Positions 41,903 through 50,023 of a stretch of DNA of 64,000 bases are shown here, piece by piece. Position 1 is the stretch's first letter. Every line of letters begins with the position of its first letter. The translations under genes were made by a program, and so were the position numbers. The notes under the pieces were generated by a model that was not told the DNA's origin, made no database searches, and was given only the letters and a program-made list of their open reading frames with translations. Origin of the DNA: Paenibacillus mucilaginosus 3016 (GTDB taxonomy: Bacteria; Bacillota; Bacilli; Paenibacillales; NBRC-103111); contig NC_016935.1 of assembly GCF_000250655.1 (NCBI RefSeq), forward strand, positions 5,970,001-6,034,000, given 5' to 3'.

Positions 41903-42757
41903 TCAGGACAAAGACACGTTCTCTGCGGCGATGCGGTCCCGGAGATAATACGCCACGCCGTTCTCCTCATTCGACGCGATTATCCCGTCGGCCGCATCCA
42001 GCGCAAGCGGATGGGCATTGCTCACCGCATAGCACTCGTCCGCCGCTTCGAACATCGACAGGTCGTTGAGGTTGTCGCCGAAGCAGACGAGCCGGTCGTA
42101 GCCGCCCATCGCCTTCAGCGCCAGCACCGCTTCCCGCTTCGTCGCACGCAGGCTCGAGATCTCAAGCCAGTGATATGCCGGTGCATACACGTCCGGGCCA
42201 TAATGGCAGACGCAGGCATCGCGGCTGCGGAACGTTTGGAACACCGCTTCCATCCGCCCGGAGCGGTCAATGGCGTTAACCGTAATCACCTGCTCTTCCC
42301 CGATCTCCGCGAAGTCGGAGACGAGCGTGAACCGTTTGTCGCCGCCCGCCGTCCGATTCCCGATATACTGGGCTTCGCTTTCGTTGAAAATGCCGCGGTA
42401 ATATACTTTAGGCTCCCCCGCCGCGTTCATCGTATACACGAGCGGGTTCAGCCCGCTGTCCAGATAAGCTCGGAGAATCTCCTGCGCCAGGAGCGGATCC
42501 AGGTAGTTCTCTACGAGGTAGCGGCCCTCCGCCATGTCCCGGATGAAGACCCCGTTGAAGAGAACGACCGGCACCTGGAGCTCCAGCCCTTCCACGATCC
42601 TCTTCACCGATTCGTACGCCCGTGCGGTTGCAATCGTAAAATGCATGCCTTCGCGGATCAGCGCGTTCAGCACTTCCCGCGACTGCGCCGGAATTTCCTG
42701 CCTCCCATTCAGCAGCGTCCCGTCCAGATCCGATACATACAGCATTCGCTCTGCCAT
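41903..42757 (-). CDS. HAD-superfamily hydrolase, Cof type
   Basis: 284-residue phosphatase of the Cof/YidA group, which acts on sugar phosphates or similar small molecules. Motif I is YVSDLDGTLL with both aspartates, motif II TIATARAYESV, motif III lysine in RATKREAVLAL and motif IV VCFGDNLNDLSMF. The C2 cap domain lies between motifs II and III. The exact substrate is unknown. It is transcribed alone or with the Nudix gene 45 bases upstream. Confidence 0.93.
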   Translation of the reverse strand: MAERMLYVSDLDGTLLNGRQEIPAQSREVLNALIREGMHFTIATARAYESVKRIVEGLELQVPVVLFNGVFIRDMAEGRYLVENYLDPLLAQEILRAYLDSGLNPLVYTMNAAGEPKVYYRGIFNESEAQYIGNRTAGGDKRFTLVSDFAEIGEEQVITVNAIDRSGRMEAVFQTFRSRDACVCHYGPDVYAPAYHWLEISSLRATKREAVLALKAMGGYDRLVCFGDNLNDLSMFEAADECYAVSNAHPLALDAADGIIASNEENGVAYYLRDRIAAENVSLS

Positions 42758-42802
42758 ACCAATCCCCTTTAACTGTCAATATGTATAGAGGCAGCGTCTG
42801 TT

Positions 42803-43264
42803 TCAGTTCGTGTCGCCCAGGTAACAGATCCGCTCTCCCCGCCGCCGCAGCAGCCGCTTGAGGCGCTCGGGGTACAGCTCGATCGAATCGAGCCGCTGTA
42901 CTTCGACCCATTCCACGCCGACCTGGGAGCTGTCCGGGTTCGGGCCGTTCTCCGGCACCTCCACCCCATCATCGAGCCGGCATTCGAAATAGAATTCCAC
43001 CTGGTGAATCTCCGAATCCCACTCGGCGAACTGGTGGTTGCGGCCGATATATTCGCGCACGTGCAGCAGCTCGCCAACCTCCACCTCAAGACCCGTCTCC
43101 TCCAGACACTCGCGGACGACGGCGTCACGCAGCTCCTCGCCAGGCTCCTGGCCTCCGCCGGGAAACAAGTAGAAATACCCGCCGCGGCCGTCCGTATTGC
43201 GGGTGAGCAGCAGCTTCGTCCCCCGCCAGATGACCGCCTTGGCCGAATTGCGGATCGGATTCAT
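42803..43264 (-). CDS. Nudix hydrolase
   Basis: 153-residue enzyme that cleaves nucleoside diphosphate derivatives. The Nudix box GGGQEPGEELRDAVVRECLEETGLEV is complete, with all the metal-binding glutamates (positions 47-72 approximately). The ATG overlaps the stop of the upstream acetyltransferase gene (ATGA), so the two are coupled. The specific substrate cannot be inferred. Confidence 0.93.
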   Translation of the reverse strand: MNPIRNSAKAVIWRGTKLLLTRNTDGRGGYFYLFPGGGQEPGEELRDAVVRECLEETGLEVEVGELLHVREYIGRNHQFAEWDSEIHQVEFYFECRLDDGVEVPENGPNPDSSQVGVEWVEVQRLDSIELYPERLKRLLRRRGERICYLGDTN

Positions 43265-43758
43265 GCCGGCCGCCCCCCTTCTTCCCAGCGCTGGAGCTCC
43301 TTGCTCATGATATACCAGCTGTCCCGGCCGCACGGATACTCATGCTTTTCCACCGGCCGGTACCCGTGCCGCTCGTAGTAGCTGACGTTGCCGGGGATCG
43401 ACAGCCTGACCCCGAGCGTCGTCCGCGAGTAGCCGAGCCCGCGCGCCAGCTCTTCCAGATGCCTCAGCAGCGCTTCGCCGATCCCCCTGCGGCGGCAGTC
43501 CGGCAGAACCGCCACGCGCCCGATATACAGCGCATCCCGGTCCCCGTCCCGCTTATAGCGGGCCGAGCCGACCGCCCGCCCGGCCTCCCAGGCCAGAACG
43601 GCGCCGCCGCCCGCCTCGAACAGAGGGAGCAGATCCTCGGGCTTCTCGCCGAGGGCCCCGGAGGGAGGCTGCAGCACTCCCGCATATTCCCGGAAGGCTT
43701 CCTGCATGATCTCATACACGAGCCCGATCTCTTCCCTGCCTGCCATACGGATGTCCAT
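43261..43758 (-). CDS. GNAT-family N-acetyltransferase
   Basis: 165-residue acetyl-CoA-dependent acetyltransferase. Motif A is RVAVLPDCRRRGIGEALLRHLEE, with the pyrophosphate-binding loop RRRGIGEA. The C-terminal strand has LGVRLSIPGNVSYYERHGY. The ATG at 43758 has a GGAGG upstream. It overlaps the Nudix gene. Acceptor substrate unknown. Confidence 0.92.
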   Translation of the reverse strand: MDIRMAGREEIGLVYEIMQEAFREYAGVLQPPSGALGEKPEDLLPLFEAGGGAVLAWEAGRAVGSARYKRDGDRDALYIGRVAVLPDCRRRGIGEALLRHLEELARGLGYSRTTLGVRLSIPGNVSYYERHGYRPVEKHEYPCGRDSWYIMSKELQRWEEGGRPA

Positions 43759-43831
43759 CGCTCCATTCCCTCCAAGTCCCGAAATAAGCCATATTATACC
43801 ACAGCCCATGGGGGCTTGGAGTCCTCCGGAC

Positions 43832-43865
43832 AAAAAAAGACCCTGCCGGGCTCCGCTCGGAGCTC
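43832..43865 (-). terminator. Probable terminator downstream of the superoxide dismutase-like gene
   Basis: A run of seven T on the minus strand is preceded by an imperfect GC-rich stem (GAGCCCGGCAGGGTC). It lies about 35 bases after the gene's stop codon. Confidence 0.5.
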
Positions 43866-43898
43866 GTGCAGAATCTTCATGTCCTTGCCGTTCTAGTT

Positions 43899-44729
43899 CT
43901 ATTTGCCGTTGATGAGACCGCAGGCGATACGTTCGCCCGAGTTCCCCGACGGGTCCGTCTTGTTGTCGTCAGGGTTCGCGTGAATGATCAGCGACTTGCC
44001 GTCGCCTTCAAGCAGCGAGTTCGACTTCCCCGGGCTGAGCGTCAAGCCGGTGGACACCAGGGTCGTGCTGACTTTGCCGTCCTTGTCCGCCGTGATCGAA
44101 GGCAGGTCTCCGGCATGCGGCCCTTCCCCGTTCTCCAGCCCGTGCTTCTGGCCGTTCGGGTTGAAGTGCTCCCCGGCCGTCTTGAAGTCCGGAGCGTCGC
44201 AGCGGGCGTTCTGGTGAATATGAATGCCGTGCGCCCCCGGCGGAAGCCCGGTAAGGTCGAGCTTGATCGCGACCCCCTTCGGGTCGGAGGTAAGCTGGGC
44301 CGTCCCCAGCTTGTTCATCTTCGCGTCGGTGACGATGACGGTCAGCCCCTGCTCGGAAGCCGGAGCCCCCTGCGTGACGCTCTGGTTGTTGCCGTTCTGC
44401 GCGTCCTTGCCGCTGCCCTCAGCCGCGTCCGTCCCCGGCCCGCTCCTATTCACCTGCGAGCCGTCCCCGGTGCTCGGTCCGCTGCCGTAGGCTCCGCCGC
44501 CCTTCGTTCCGTTGTCGCTTGTACTGCCCCCAGTCGTGCCGCCCCCCGGGGTATTGGTCGTTTCGCTGGTTCCGGCTCCGGTGCTGGTCTGCCCGGTATT
44601 GTTCTGTGTGGCATTGAGCGGATTGCCCGGGTTCTGGTTGCCGCTCGTCTTGTCGTTCGCTCCGCAGCCGCTCAGCGCCAAACTTAGCGTAAGAATGACG
44701 GCGAAGGGAACCTTGCGGTGGTTCTTCAT
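43899..44729 (-). CDS. Cu/Zn superoxide dismutase-like lipoprotein
   Basis: 276-residue surface lipoprotein. The signal peptide ends in a lipobox (LSLALSGCGAND). Residues 25 to about 125 are a Gly/Thr/Ser/Asn-rich linker. The SOD fold follows, with HGIHIHQN, GEHFNPN, HAGDLPSI and LIIHANPDD supplying what look like all copper and zinc histidines, and two cysteines (NARCDAP and ERIACG) for the disulfide. B. subtilis YojM lacks copper ligands, whereas this protein seems complete, so activity is plausible. Linker length suggests it spans the cell wall. Confidence 0.9.
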   Translation of the reverse strand: MKNHRKVPFAVILTLSLALSGCGANDKTSGNQNPGNPLNATQNNTGQTSTGAGTSETTNTPGGGTTGGSTSDNGTKGGGAYGSGPSTGDGSQVNRSGPGTDAAEGSGKDAQNGNNQSVTQGAPASEQGLTVIVTDAKMNKLGTAQLTSDPKGVAIKLDLTGLPPGAHGIHIHQNARCDAPDFKTAGEHFNPNGQKHGLENGEGPHAGDLPSITADKDGKVSTTLVSTGLTLSPGKSNSLLEGDGKSLIIHANPDDNKTDPSGNSGERIACGLINGK

Positions 44730-44928
44730 CCTGAATCCCTCCTCTAGGTTTGGACCTCTCCCCCAAAAATACCCTTTCTCTTCCATCCTGAAACGATAGA
44801 GGGCAGGCAGGAGAAGGGCCTTGCCTTTCGGAACGCGGCCCCGCGAAGGTCGGAGGAATAACGGAAGTTCCAACGAACACAGGACACCGGGCTGCGGAAG
44901 CCAAGAGAAATTCTTGTCTTTGGGCGCG

Positions 44929-44953
44929 AAAAAAACCGGCCGAATCCGGCCGG
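44929..44953 (-). terminator. Strong terminator after the DUF4023 gene
   Basis: CCGGCCG and CGGCCGG form a 7-bp stem with a four-base loop, followed by seven T on the minus strand, about 45 bases past the small gene's stop codon. Confidence 0.9.
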
Positions 44954-44995
44954 GATGTGGGGATAAGTGCATGAGTCTGCCCTGCCGGGCTGCCG

Positions 44996-45133
44996 CTAGT
45001 GGCGCTTGTTCGGCAGCTTTTTGGCCGGATGGTTGTCCCCGTGGGTTCTCCGGTGCTTCTCATCCTTCGCCTGCGTATCGTGGACCTTCTCAATCCACTC
45101 CTCGGTGCTGCCGGTGAGATTTTGTTTGGTCAT
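44996..45133 (-). CDS. DUF4023 family small protein
   Basis: 45-residue hydrophilic protein: the WIEKVHDTQAKDEKHRRTHG and NHPAKKLPNKRH segments match the DUF4023 pattern seen in Bacillus and Paenibacillus (from memory). The ATG follows AAAGGAGGA and the gene is closed by a strong terminator. Function of the family is unknown. Confidence 0.85.
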   Translation of the reverse strand: MTKQNLTGSTEEWIEKVHDTQAKDEKHRRTHGDNHPAKKLPNKRH

Positions 45134-45216
45134 CGCGCTCGTCCTCCTTTCGGGTCGGTCTATAGTATACCGCTCCCCCCGGGAGGACTATCACAGGAGA
45201 AAACCGGACGGCGGCG

Positions 45217-45684
45217 CTACTTCGCCATGCCGCCCTTCGCCTCGGAGAACAGCGGATTTGCGGTATTCGCCTCATCCACCCGCCCGTATTCCGGCTCCCC
45301 GGAGAGCTCCATGTTGTAGATCATGTTGAGCTGCATGACATTCGGCAGGTTCATGCGCTCATCCTCTCCCGGTACGACAAAATGAATCGTCTCGAGCGTG
45401 CCGTCCTCAGGCGTCTCATAGACGAACATCGCATCCCGGAGCCGGTCCCAGGGGATGACGGCCGTCCGCCCGTCCACGGCAATGATCTTCAGGTGGGTCG
45501 GGATCAGGTACGATTCCCCGCTGGCCATCGCGGCCCACGATTTGTACCAGTGGTCCCAGTCCACCGCCCTTCCCTTCAGCCCCGGCACCCGCTCTTCCGC
45601 ATCCAGGTGGTAGGTGCTGACGGAGATCATCTCGCCGATATCAAAGAACTCGTCCCCTTTATGGTCATCGAATATCTGAATCAT
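45217..45684 (-). CDS. Hypothetical protein, 155 residues
   Basis: Soluble acidic protein with no signal peptide or membrane helix; begins MIQIFDDHKGDEFFDIGEMI. Notable are a tryptophan-rich segment (VDWDHWYKSWAAM), a beta-strand stretch (IPTHLKIIAVDGRTAVIPWDRL) and a late LPNVMQLNMIYNMEL. No family is recognised. The start has a GAGAGGGG site. It lies alone between two small genes. Confidence 0.75.
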   Translation of the reverse strand: MIQIFDDHKGDEFFDIGEMISVSTYHLDAEERVPGLKGRAVDWDHWYKSWAAMASGESYLIPTHLKIIAVDGRTAVIPWDRLRDAMFVYETPEDGTLETIHFVVPGEDERMNLPNVMQLNMIYNMELSGEPEYGRVDEANTANPLFSEAKGGMAK

Positions 45685-45874
45685 CGTCTATCCCCTCTCT
45701 TCCGGATTGGACCCGGCGCCGCCGCTGTGTTTCTGATCCGGCCGGCTGCAGGCCCCCGTTTCCCTACCTCTTACTACCACCCCCGGGCCCCTGCCTAAAC
45801 AGCGGCTGAGACAATTTGCCCTGCCGCCGGGCAGCCAAGATCACCGGCTTCGCCGTCCTTTTAAGGAAGATGAC

Positions 45875-45900
45875 AAAAAAAGGGCCGCATTAGGCGGCCC
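45875..45900 (-). terminator. Terminator after a 79-aa gene
   Basis: GGGCCGC pairs with GCGGCCC around a five-base loop and is followed by seven T on the minus strand, 17 bases after the stop codon at 45917. Confidence 0.9.
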
Positions 45901-45916
45901 CCATCCCGGGGAAGAC

Positions 45917-46156
45917 TTAGAAAATGGGAAGACGGTATTTATCCCCATCCGGGGTAAACAGCATCGCTTCCTCATCGTACAGGTCGATGCGCACAGGCGG
46001 CTTCCGCAGGGAAGACCAGGTTAATTTATTATGCCGGAGTGCCGAAAGGAGCGAAGGAATTCGCCCGCGGTCTGTGCCGATCAACCGGACAAGAATCGAA
46101 TTGTTGCCGAAGGTGATATTCGTGCTCTGCGTCTTACTCTGCATCGTGCTTTGCAT
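45917..46156 (-). CDS. Small hypothetical protein, 79 residues
   Basis: 79-residue soluble protein with a polar N-terminus (MQSTMQSKTQSTNITFG) and a basic core (LVRLIGTDRGRIPSLLSALRH). The ATG follows AGGAGGCGG, a promoter-like pair lies upstream and a terminator downstream, so it is a complete transcription unit. Family unknown. Confidence 0.72.
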   Translation of the reverse strand: MQSTMQSKTQSTNITFGNNSILVRLIGTDRGRIPSLLSALRHNKLTWSSLRKPPVRIDLYDEEAMLFTPDGDKYRLPIF

Positions 46157-46254
46157 GAGTTCCGCCTCCTGACTGGAATAAGTGTCTGGGAAGGCTTCCC
46201 CCTAGGCGGGAGCCCTCTCTTCTTCTTACCCTTGGAAGCTGTTTCCTTAACAGA

Positions 46255-46284
46255 AATTTACACTTATTCTTCAAAAAGTTACAA
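46255..46284 (-). promoter_or_regulatory. Candidate promoter for the 79-aa gene
   Basis: TTGTAA (46279-46284) and TAAATT (46255-46260) are 18 bp apart on the minus strand. The -35 overlaps the stop codon of the preceding monooxygenase gene. Confidence 0.5.
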
Positions 46285-47497
46285 AGCTTCGTCCCCGCTC
46301 GGCACCTCGTGGCCCAGCAGCCAGTCAAGCTGCCGCAGCTGCACCGCTGACGGCAGCAGGCCGAGCAGGGCGTTGCGTGAGGCAGCCGCCAGCGGATGCT
46401 GGAGCTGCATCAGCCGCGCCATCCGCCGGGAGCCCCGAACGACACGGGACGTGCGGGGAATCCGAAGCCTCTCATAGCGCCTCAGCGAGGCGGGGATGTC
46501 GTCCGGGTCCAGCACCCCGGCCAGCACCGCGGCGTCCTCCATTGCCTGCGCCCCGCCCTGGCCGAGATTCGGAAGCATCGGATGAGCCGCATCGCCGAGC
46601 AGGGTCACGCGTCCGTCGCTCCAGCTCCGGAGGGGCGCGCGGTCGAACAGGTCATGGGCAAGGATCGCCTCTTCCCCGGTGGCCTCCACCACTCCGCGGA
46701 CCGGTTCGTACCAGCCCGCAAGCCGGGACCGTGCCGCCTGCTTGCGGTTTCCCTGAGCCGGCACCGTGCCTGGTGGCGCATTCAAGGCCGCGAACCAGAA
46801 GACCTGCCCCTCCCCGATCTGGGAGAAGCCGAAGCGCAGCCCCGGCCCCCAGGCCTCGAAGCCTCCGCCGAGCTCACGGGTGTACTGCGGATGCTCATAC
46901 CTTGCAATCCCTCGCAGCGCGGTGAACCCGCCGTAGCGCAGCAGGGGCAGTCCGCCCGGCAGCTGGGAGGCCACCTGCGAGCGTATGCCGTCCGCCCCGA
47001 TCAGCACCCGCCCCTCGGCCGTTTCTCCGCCTTCGAAGTACGCCCGAACGCCCTCGGCGTCCTGCTCCCACCTCTCGAGCCGCCGGCCGAACCGGACCGT
47101 GCCCGGCTGCAGGCAGCCGGTGAAGCGCTTCCTGCAGAGCCGCGCGGTGGATCAGCCAGGCTTCCGTGCCGTAGCGCAGCGCCTGCTCCCTGACCGGCAG
47201 CCGCGTGATCAGCCGGCCCTGCCAGGAGCGGATCTCCGCCTGCCGGACGGCGGCTCCCCGGGCCCGCACCTCGGCCCCTGCACCGAACCGGTCCAGCAGC
47301 TTCATCGCATTGGCCGCCAGCACGATCCCTGCTCCCGCCCCCGCCAGTGAAGGGCCGCGTTCATAGACGGCCGCGTCCCATCCGGCCGCCTGCAGGGCAA
47401 TGGCCGCCGACAGGCCGCCGATGCCCCCGCCGATGATCAGCGCACGCCCGCCGGCTTCCCTGATCCTTGCCCCCGCGGAGGTGCCTTCCGGCTTCAT
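46279..47497 (-). pseudogene. Frameshifted FAD-dependent monooxygenase (UbiH/salicylate hydroxylase type)
   Basis: The N-terminal part (ALIIGGGIGGLSAAIALQAAGWDAAVYER, then LIHRAALQEALHRL) and the C-terminal part (VLIGADGIRS, VTLLGDAAHPMLPNLGQGG) belong to one flavin monooxygenase but lie in different frames. Reading in the second frame upstream gives QPGTVRFGRRLERWEQ, so a one-base shift falls at about 47105-47120 in a CTGCCTGCAGCC context. The two parts together give about 405 residues, a normal length. It is either a recent pseudogene or a sequence error. All motifs, including GD-box and GADG, are otherwise intact. Confidence 0.85.
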
Positions 47498-47657
47498 GAA
47501 CACCACAGCCACCGCCTTTTCATCGATGTTTCCCCTTCTTTTTTGGGGGATGCCCCCCCATAACCCCGCACCGGTTCGAATGCTATTCTCGTAATTACAG
47601 AATCATAACAAAACCATAGACTTGCACGGTCTAGTAGAGGAAGGAGGCATACCCATC

Positions 47658-47786
47658 ATGATCGCACTCAATCTCCGCATTGTCGCCCAGCAGCTTGGCA
47701 TCGACATGGAACGGTTCCATGAGGAGTTCGGTGAGGTGCCGCATGCTTCTCACGACACGGACGAACATAAGGGCGACGAAGCCTAG
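47658..47786 (+). CDS. Small hypothetical protein, 42 residues
   Basis: 42-residue acidic protein (MIALNLRIVAQQLGIDMERF start; ends HKGDEA). The ATG follows GAAGGAGG ten bases upstream. It is on the plus strand and its TAG shares the four bases CTAG with the stop of the convergent yihY gene. Two amphipathic helices are possible. No family recognised; a regulator-like fragment is possible. Confidence 0.6.
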   Translation: MIALNLRIVAQQLGIDMERFHEEFGEVPHASHDTDEHKGDEA

Positions 47787-48616
47787 GCTCTGCCCGGTTT
47801 CAGCTTCTCCCGCTTTTTGAAGAGATACGCCATCGCGTTGATTTCTCCTCCTATGATAATAATGAAGGCAGATAAATAAAACCAGGTCATCAGCACAATA
47901 ACTCCTCCAAGGGATCCGTAAGTGGAGCTGTAATTCGCCCAGCGGCCTACATAATAAGAGAACCCCAGGGACGTGAGCTGCCATCCGGCCGAAGCGATGA
48001 GCGCCCCGGGAATCACATCCTTGCAGCTCAAGCACGTATTGGGCGCCACGTAATAAATCCCCGTGAACACCAGCCCCAGCACCGCAAAATTGACCACCCA
48101 CCGCAGCCCGCTCCACAGCTCGATCTGCCCGAGGGGAATGACCGAATGCACCGTCAGCCAGCTGCCGATCACCGGACCGAAGACGCTGAGCAGCAGTGCC
48201 GAGAACACGACGATCAGCATCGCCAGCGTCAGCGCCATGGCCAGCAGCCGGGAGCGGATGAAGCTTTTGCGCGGGGAGAGCCCGTAGGCCTTGTTGACGG
48301 CCAGCACGATGGCATCCATCGCTGCACTGGCGGTGACGAGCGAGAAGATCAGACCGAACGATAGCGTTCCGCCGCGCTTCGTATCCAGCACCTCGCGCAG
48401 CTGGGTCTCCATGCCCGCCGCCACCCCGCTCGGGATATATTCCTTGATCATCGCCAGCACATCCTGCGAGGTCACCGGCAGAAAGCCGAGAAGACTGACC
48501 ACGAAGAGCAGGAACGGAAACATCGACAGGAGAAAATAGTAAGCGCACTGCGCGGATAAGCCGAGCGCGTCATCGGTTTCGATCTGCTTCCAAAGCTCTT
48601 TCAAGAAGGCGGTCAT
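47783..48616 (-). CDS. YihY/UPF0761 family inner-membrane protein
   Basis: 277 residues with six membrane helices. Family features: ETDDALGLSAQCAYYFLLSMFPFLLFVVSLLGF at the N-terminus, the SAAMDAIVLAVNKAYGL loop and the STYGSLGGVIVLMTWFYLSAFIIIIGGEINA end. Once called ribonuclease BN, but that activity is not supported for this family; function unknown, perhaps transport. It converges with a small plus-strand gene and shares four bases of stop codon with it. Confidence 0.92.
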   Translation of the reverse strand: MTAFLKELWKQIETDDALGLSAQCAYYFLLSMFPFLLFVVSLLGFLPVTSQDVLAMIKEYIPSGVAAGMETQLREVLDTKRGGTLSFGLIFSLVTASAAMDAIVLAVNKAYGLSPRKSFIRSRLLAMALTLAMLIVVFSALLLSVFGPVIGSWLTVHSVIPLGQIELWSGLRWVVNFAVLGLVFTGIYYVAPNTCLSCKDVIPGALIASAGWQLTSLGFSYYVGRWANYSSTYGSLGGVIVLMTWFYLSAFIIIIGGEINAMAYLFKKREKLKPGRA

Positions 48617-48706
48617 GCGCCCTGCCCCTTTCCAGTTGAGGGATCGGCCCTGCCGTCTTCTTGTTGTTTCCTTTTCCCCTTGGCTTCATGCCTCGCAATG
48701 CAGGCC

Positions 48707-48741
48707 AAGCCGGACGGATTCCCCCCGGATCCGTCCGGCTT
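48707..48741 (-). other. Perfect 13-bp hairpin after the DUF421 gene
   Basis: AAGCCGGACGGAT (48707-48719) is the exact reverse complement of 48729-48741. No T-run follows. It probably acts as a 3' stabiliser or weak terminator between the DUF421 gene and yihY. Confidence 0.6.
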
Positions 48742-48766
48742 CTTCGCGTAAAGACGAACGCTTATC

Positions 48767-49444
48767 CTAAGAGCCGTGCTGGATGTACAGGCCCCCGCTC
48801 TCCGTCCATTCGCCGTAATAGATATCCTCCAGCCGCTTCGCACCCTGCTTCCGCAGCTCTTCCTCCAGCCAGCTCCGGTCCCGGCCGATGCTCTTCAGCT
48901 GGTCCTCATCGAGACAACCCTTATCAATGAGCAGGACGGGAAGCTCCACCTTCTTGTCCGGCAGGTCGAGGTCCTCCCTCACCACCGACTCCGCAGGCGA
49001 TTTCTTAAGCACGCTGAGGTTCCCGTTGGGCTCGAATACGGCGAACGCCACCTCGCGAAGCGAGAAGATGCTCTGCTCCCTCAGCAGCATCGTGACCTGG
49101 TGCCAGTCCAGCTTGTTGCGCCGCATCGCTTCGGGGTCCACCCGGCCGTCCCGCACGAGCACATCCGGCCGTCCGCTGAGCTTTGGGTTCAGCCAGGGGA
49201 AGAGCTGAAGCACCTTCTCGAAGCCGAGCGACAGTACGGCCCAGAGCACGAGGGCGAAGACGAGCTCGGGAAAGTGGACCTCCCGGTCATATATGCTGGC
49301 CCCCACGAGCTCGCTGAGCATCAGGGAAGAAACGAAGTCGAAGGGCGTAAGCTGCGAGATCTCTTTCTTCCCGAGGAGCTTGGTAATTAACCATAGGCCG
49401 ATAAATCCGGTACCCAGTTTGATGAAAATGTACATATAATCCAT
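48767..49444 (-). CDS. DUF421 (YetF-type) membrane protein
   Basis: 225 residues with three N-terminal membrane helices and a soluble DUF421 domain: IGLWLITKLLGKKEISQLTPFDFVSSLMLSE, then the ALVLWAVLSLGFEKVL helix, the PDVLVRDGRVDPEAMRRNKLDWHQVTMLLRE core and EVAFAVFEPNGNLSVLKK. The ATG at 49444 has AGGAGGT upstream; a GTG nine bases earlier is too close to the same site. Relatives occur in spore-formers, some in the spore membrane; function here is unknown. Confidence 0.92.
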   Translation of the reverse strand: MDYMYIFIKLGTGFIGLWLITKLLGKKEISQLTPFDFVSSLMLSELVGASIYDREVHFPELVFALVLWAVLSLGFEKVLQLFPWLNPKLSGRPDVLVRDGRVDPEAMRRNKLDWHQVTMLLREQSIFSLREVAFAVFEPNGNLSVLKKSPAESVVREDLDLPDKKVELPVLLIDKGCLDEDQLKSIGRDRSWLEEELRKQGAKRLEDIYYGEWTESGGLYIQHGS

Positions 49445-49598
49445 ACGTGCCACCTCCTGCCTGCTAACCTGCCAGGCTTGGAACTCATTACCCCTCCGGT
49501 CCCGGCTTGAACCGGAGCCACGGCGGGATTCGGTGGGAGCGGCAGGTGGCCGGGACCGGGAACGGCGGGGCCTATCGCGATCGCTTCACAGGAACAAG

Positions 49599-49625
49599 AA
49601 AGACGCCCGGGGTCCGGGCGTCTTT
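49599..49625. terminator. Perfect 12-bp bidirectional terminator
   Basis: AAAGACGCCCGG (49599-49610) pairs exactly with CCGGGCGTCTTT (49614-49625) around a three-base loop. The stem carries AAA/TTT at its ends, so it can act on both strands. It closes the DUF2809 gene. Confidence 0.8.
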
Positions 49626-49636
49626 CGATAGACGGT

Positions 49637-50023
49637 TCACCTGCAAAGACGCCATGGGTCCAGCCCGTAAGCTGCAGCAATGCCGGCAGCATATCTGGCC
49701 AGATCGATCCACAGGAAGCCATGGCCCAGCACAAGGGCGCCCGGCGTGGTGGCCCGCAGCGCATCAATCCACGGGCTGCGGTACAGCTGGCTGGCTTCGA
49801 TGCCGAAGCTCAGCAGCAGGCTGAGGCCTGCCGCGAAGCGCGCGCCCCGTGGCAGGAACAGGCAGCGGCAGCCGAAGTAGATCATGGCCGCCCACAACGC
49901 ATCGCCGAGATGGGCGGCGGCGAACGCGGGCAGCCGGTCCCCGAACACCCGCGAAGCAAGGCCCAACGCCATCACGAGAAGCGTGATCCCCGCGTAGGCC
50001 CAGCGGCCGCGAGCCGAAGGCAT
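49637..50023 (-). CDS. DUF2809 family membrane protein
   Basis: 128 residues with about four membrane helices. The pattern YAGITLLVMALGLASRVFG, HLGDALWAAMIYFGCRCLF and GIEASQLYRSPWIDALRATTPGALVLGHGF fits DUF2809. Its ATG overlaps the stop of the upstream gene (TAATG), so translation is coupled. Function unknown. Confidence 0.85.
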   Translation of the reverse strand: MPSARGRWAYAGITLLVMALGLASRVFGDRLPAFAAAHLGDALWAAMIYFGCRCLFLPRGARFAAGLSLLLSFGIEASQLYRSPWIDALRATTPGALVLGHGFLWIDLARYAAGIAAAYGLDPWRLCR

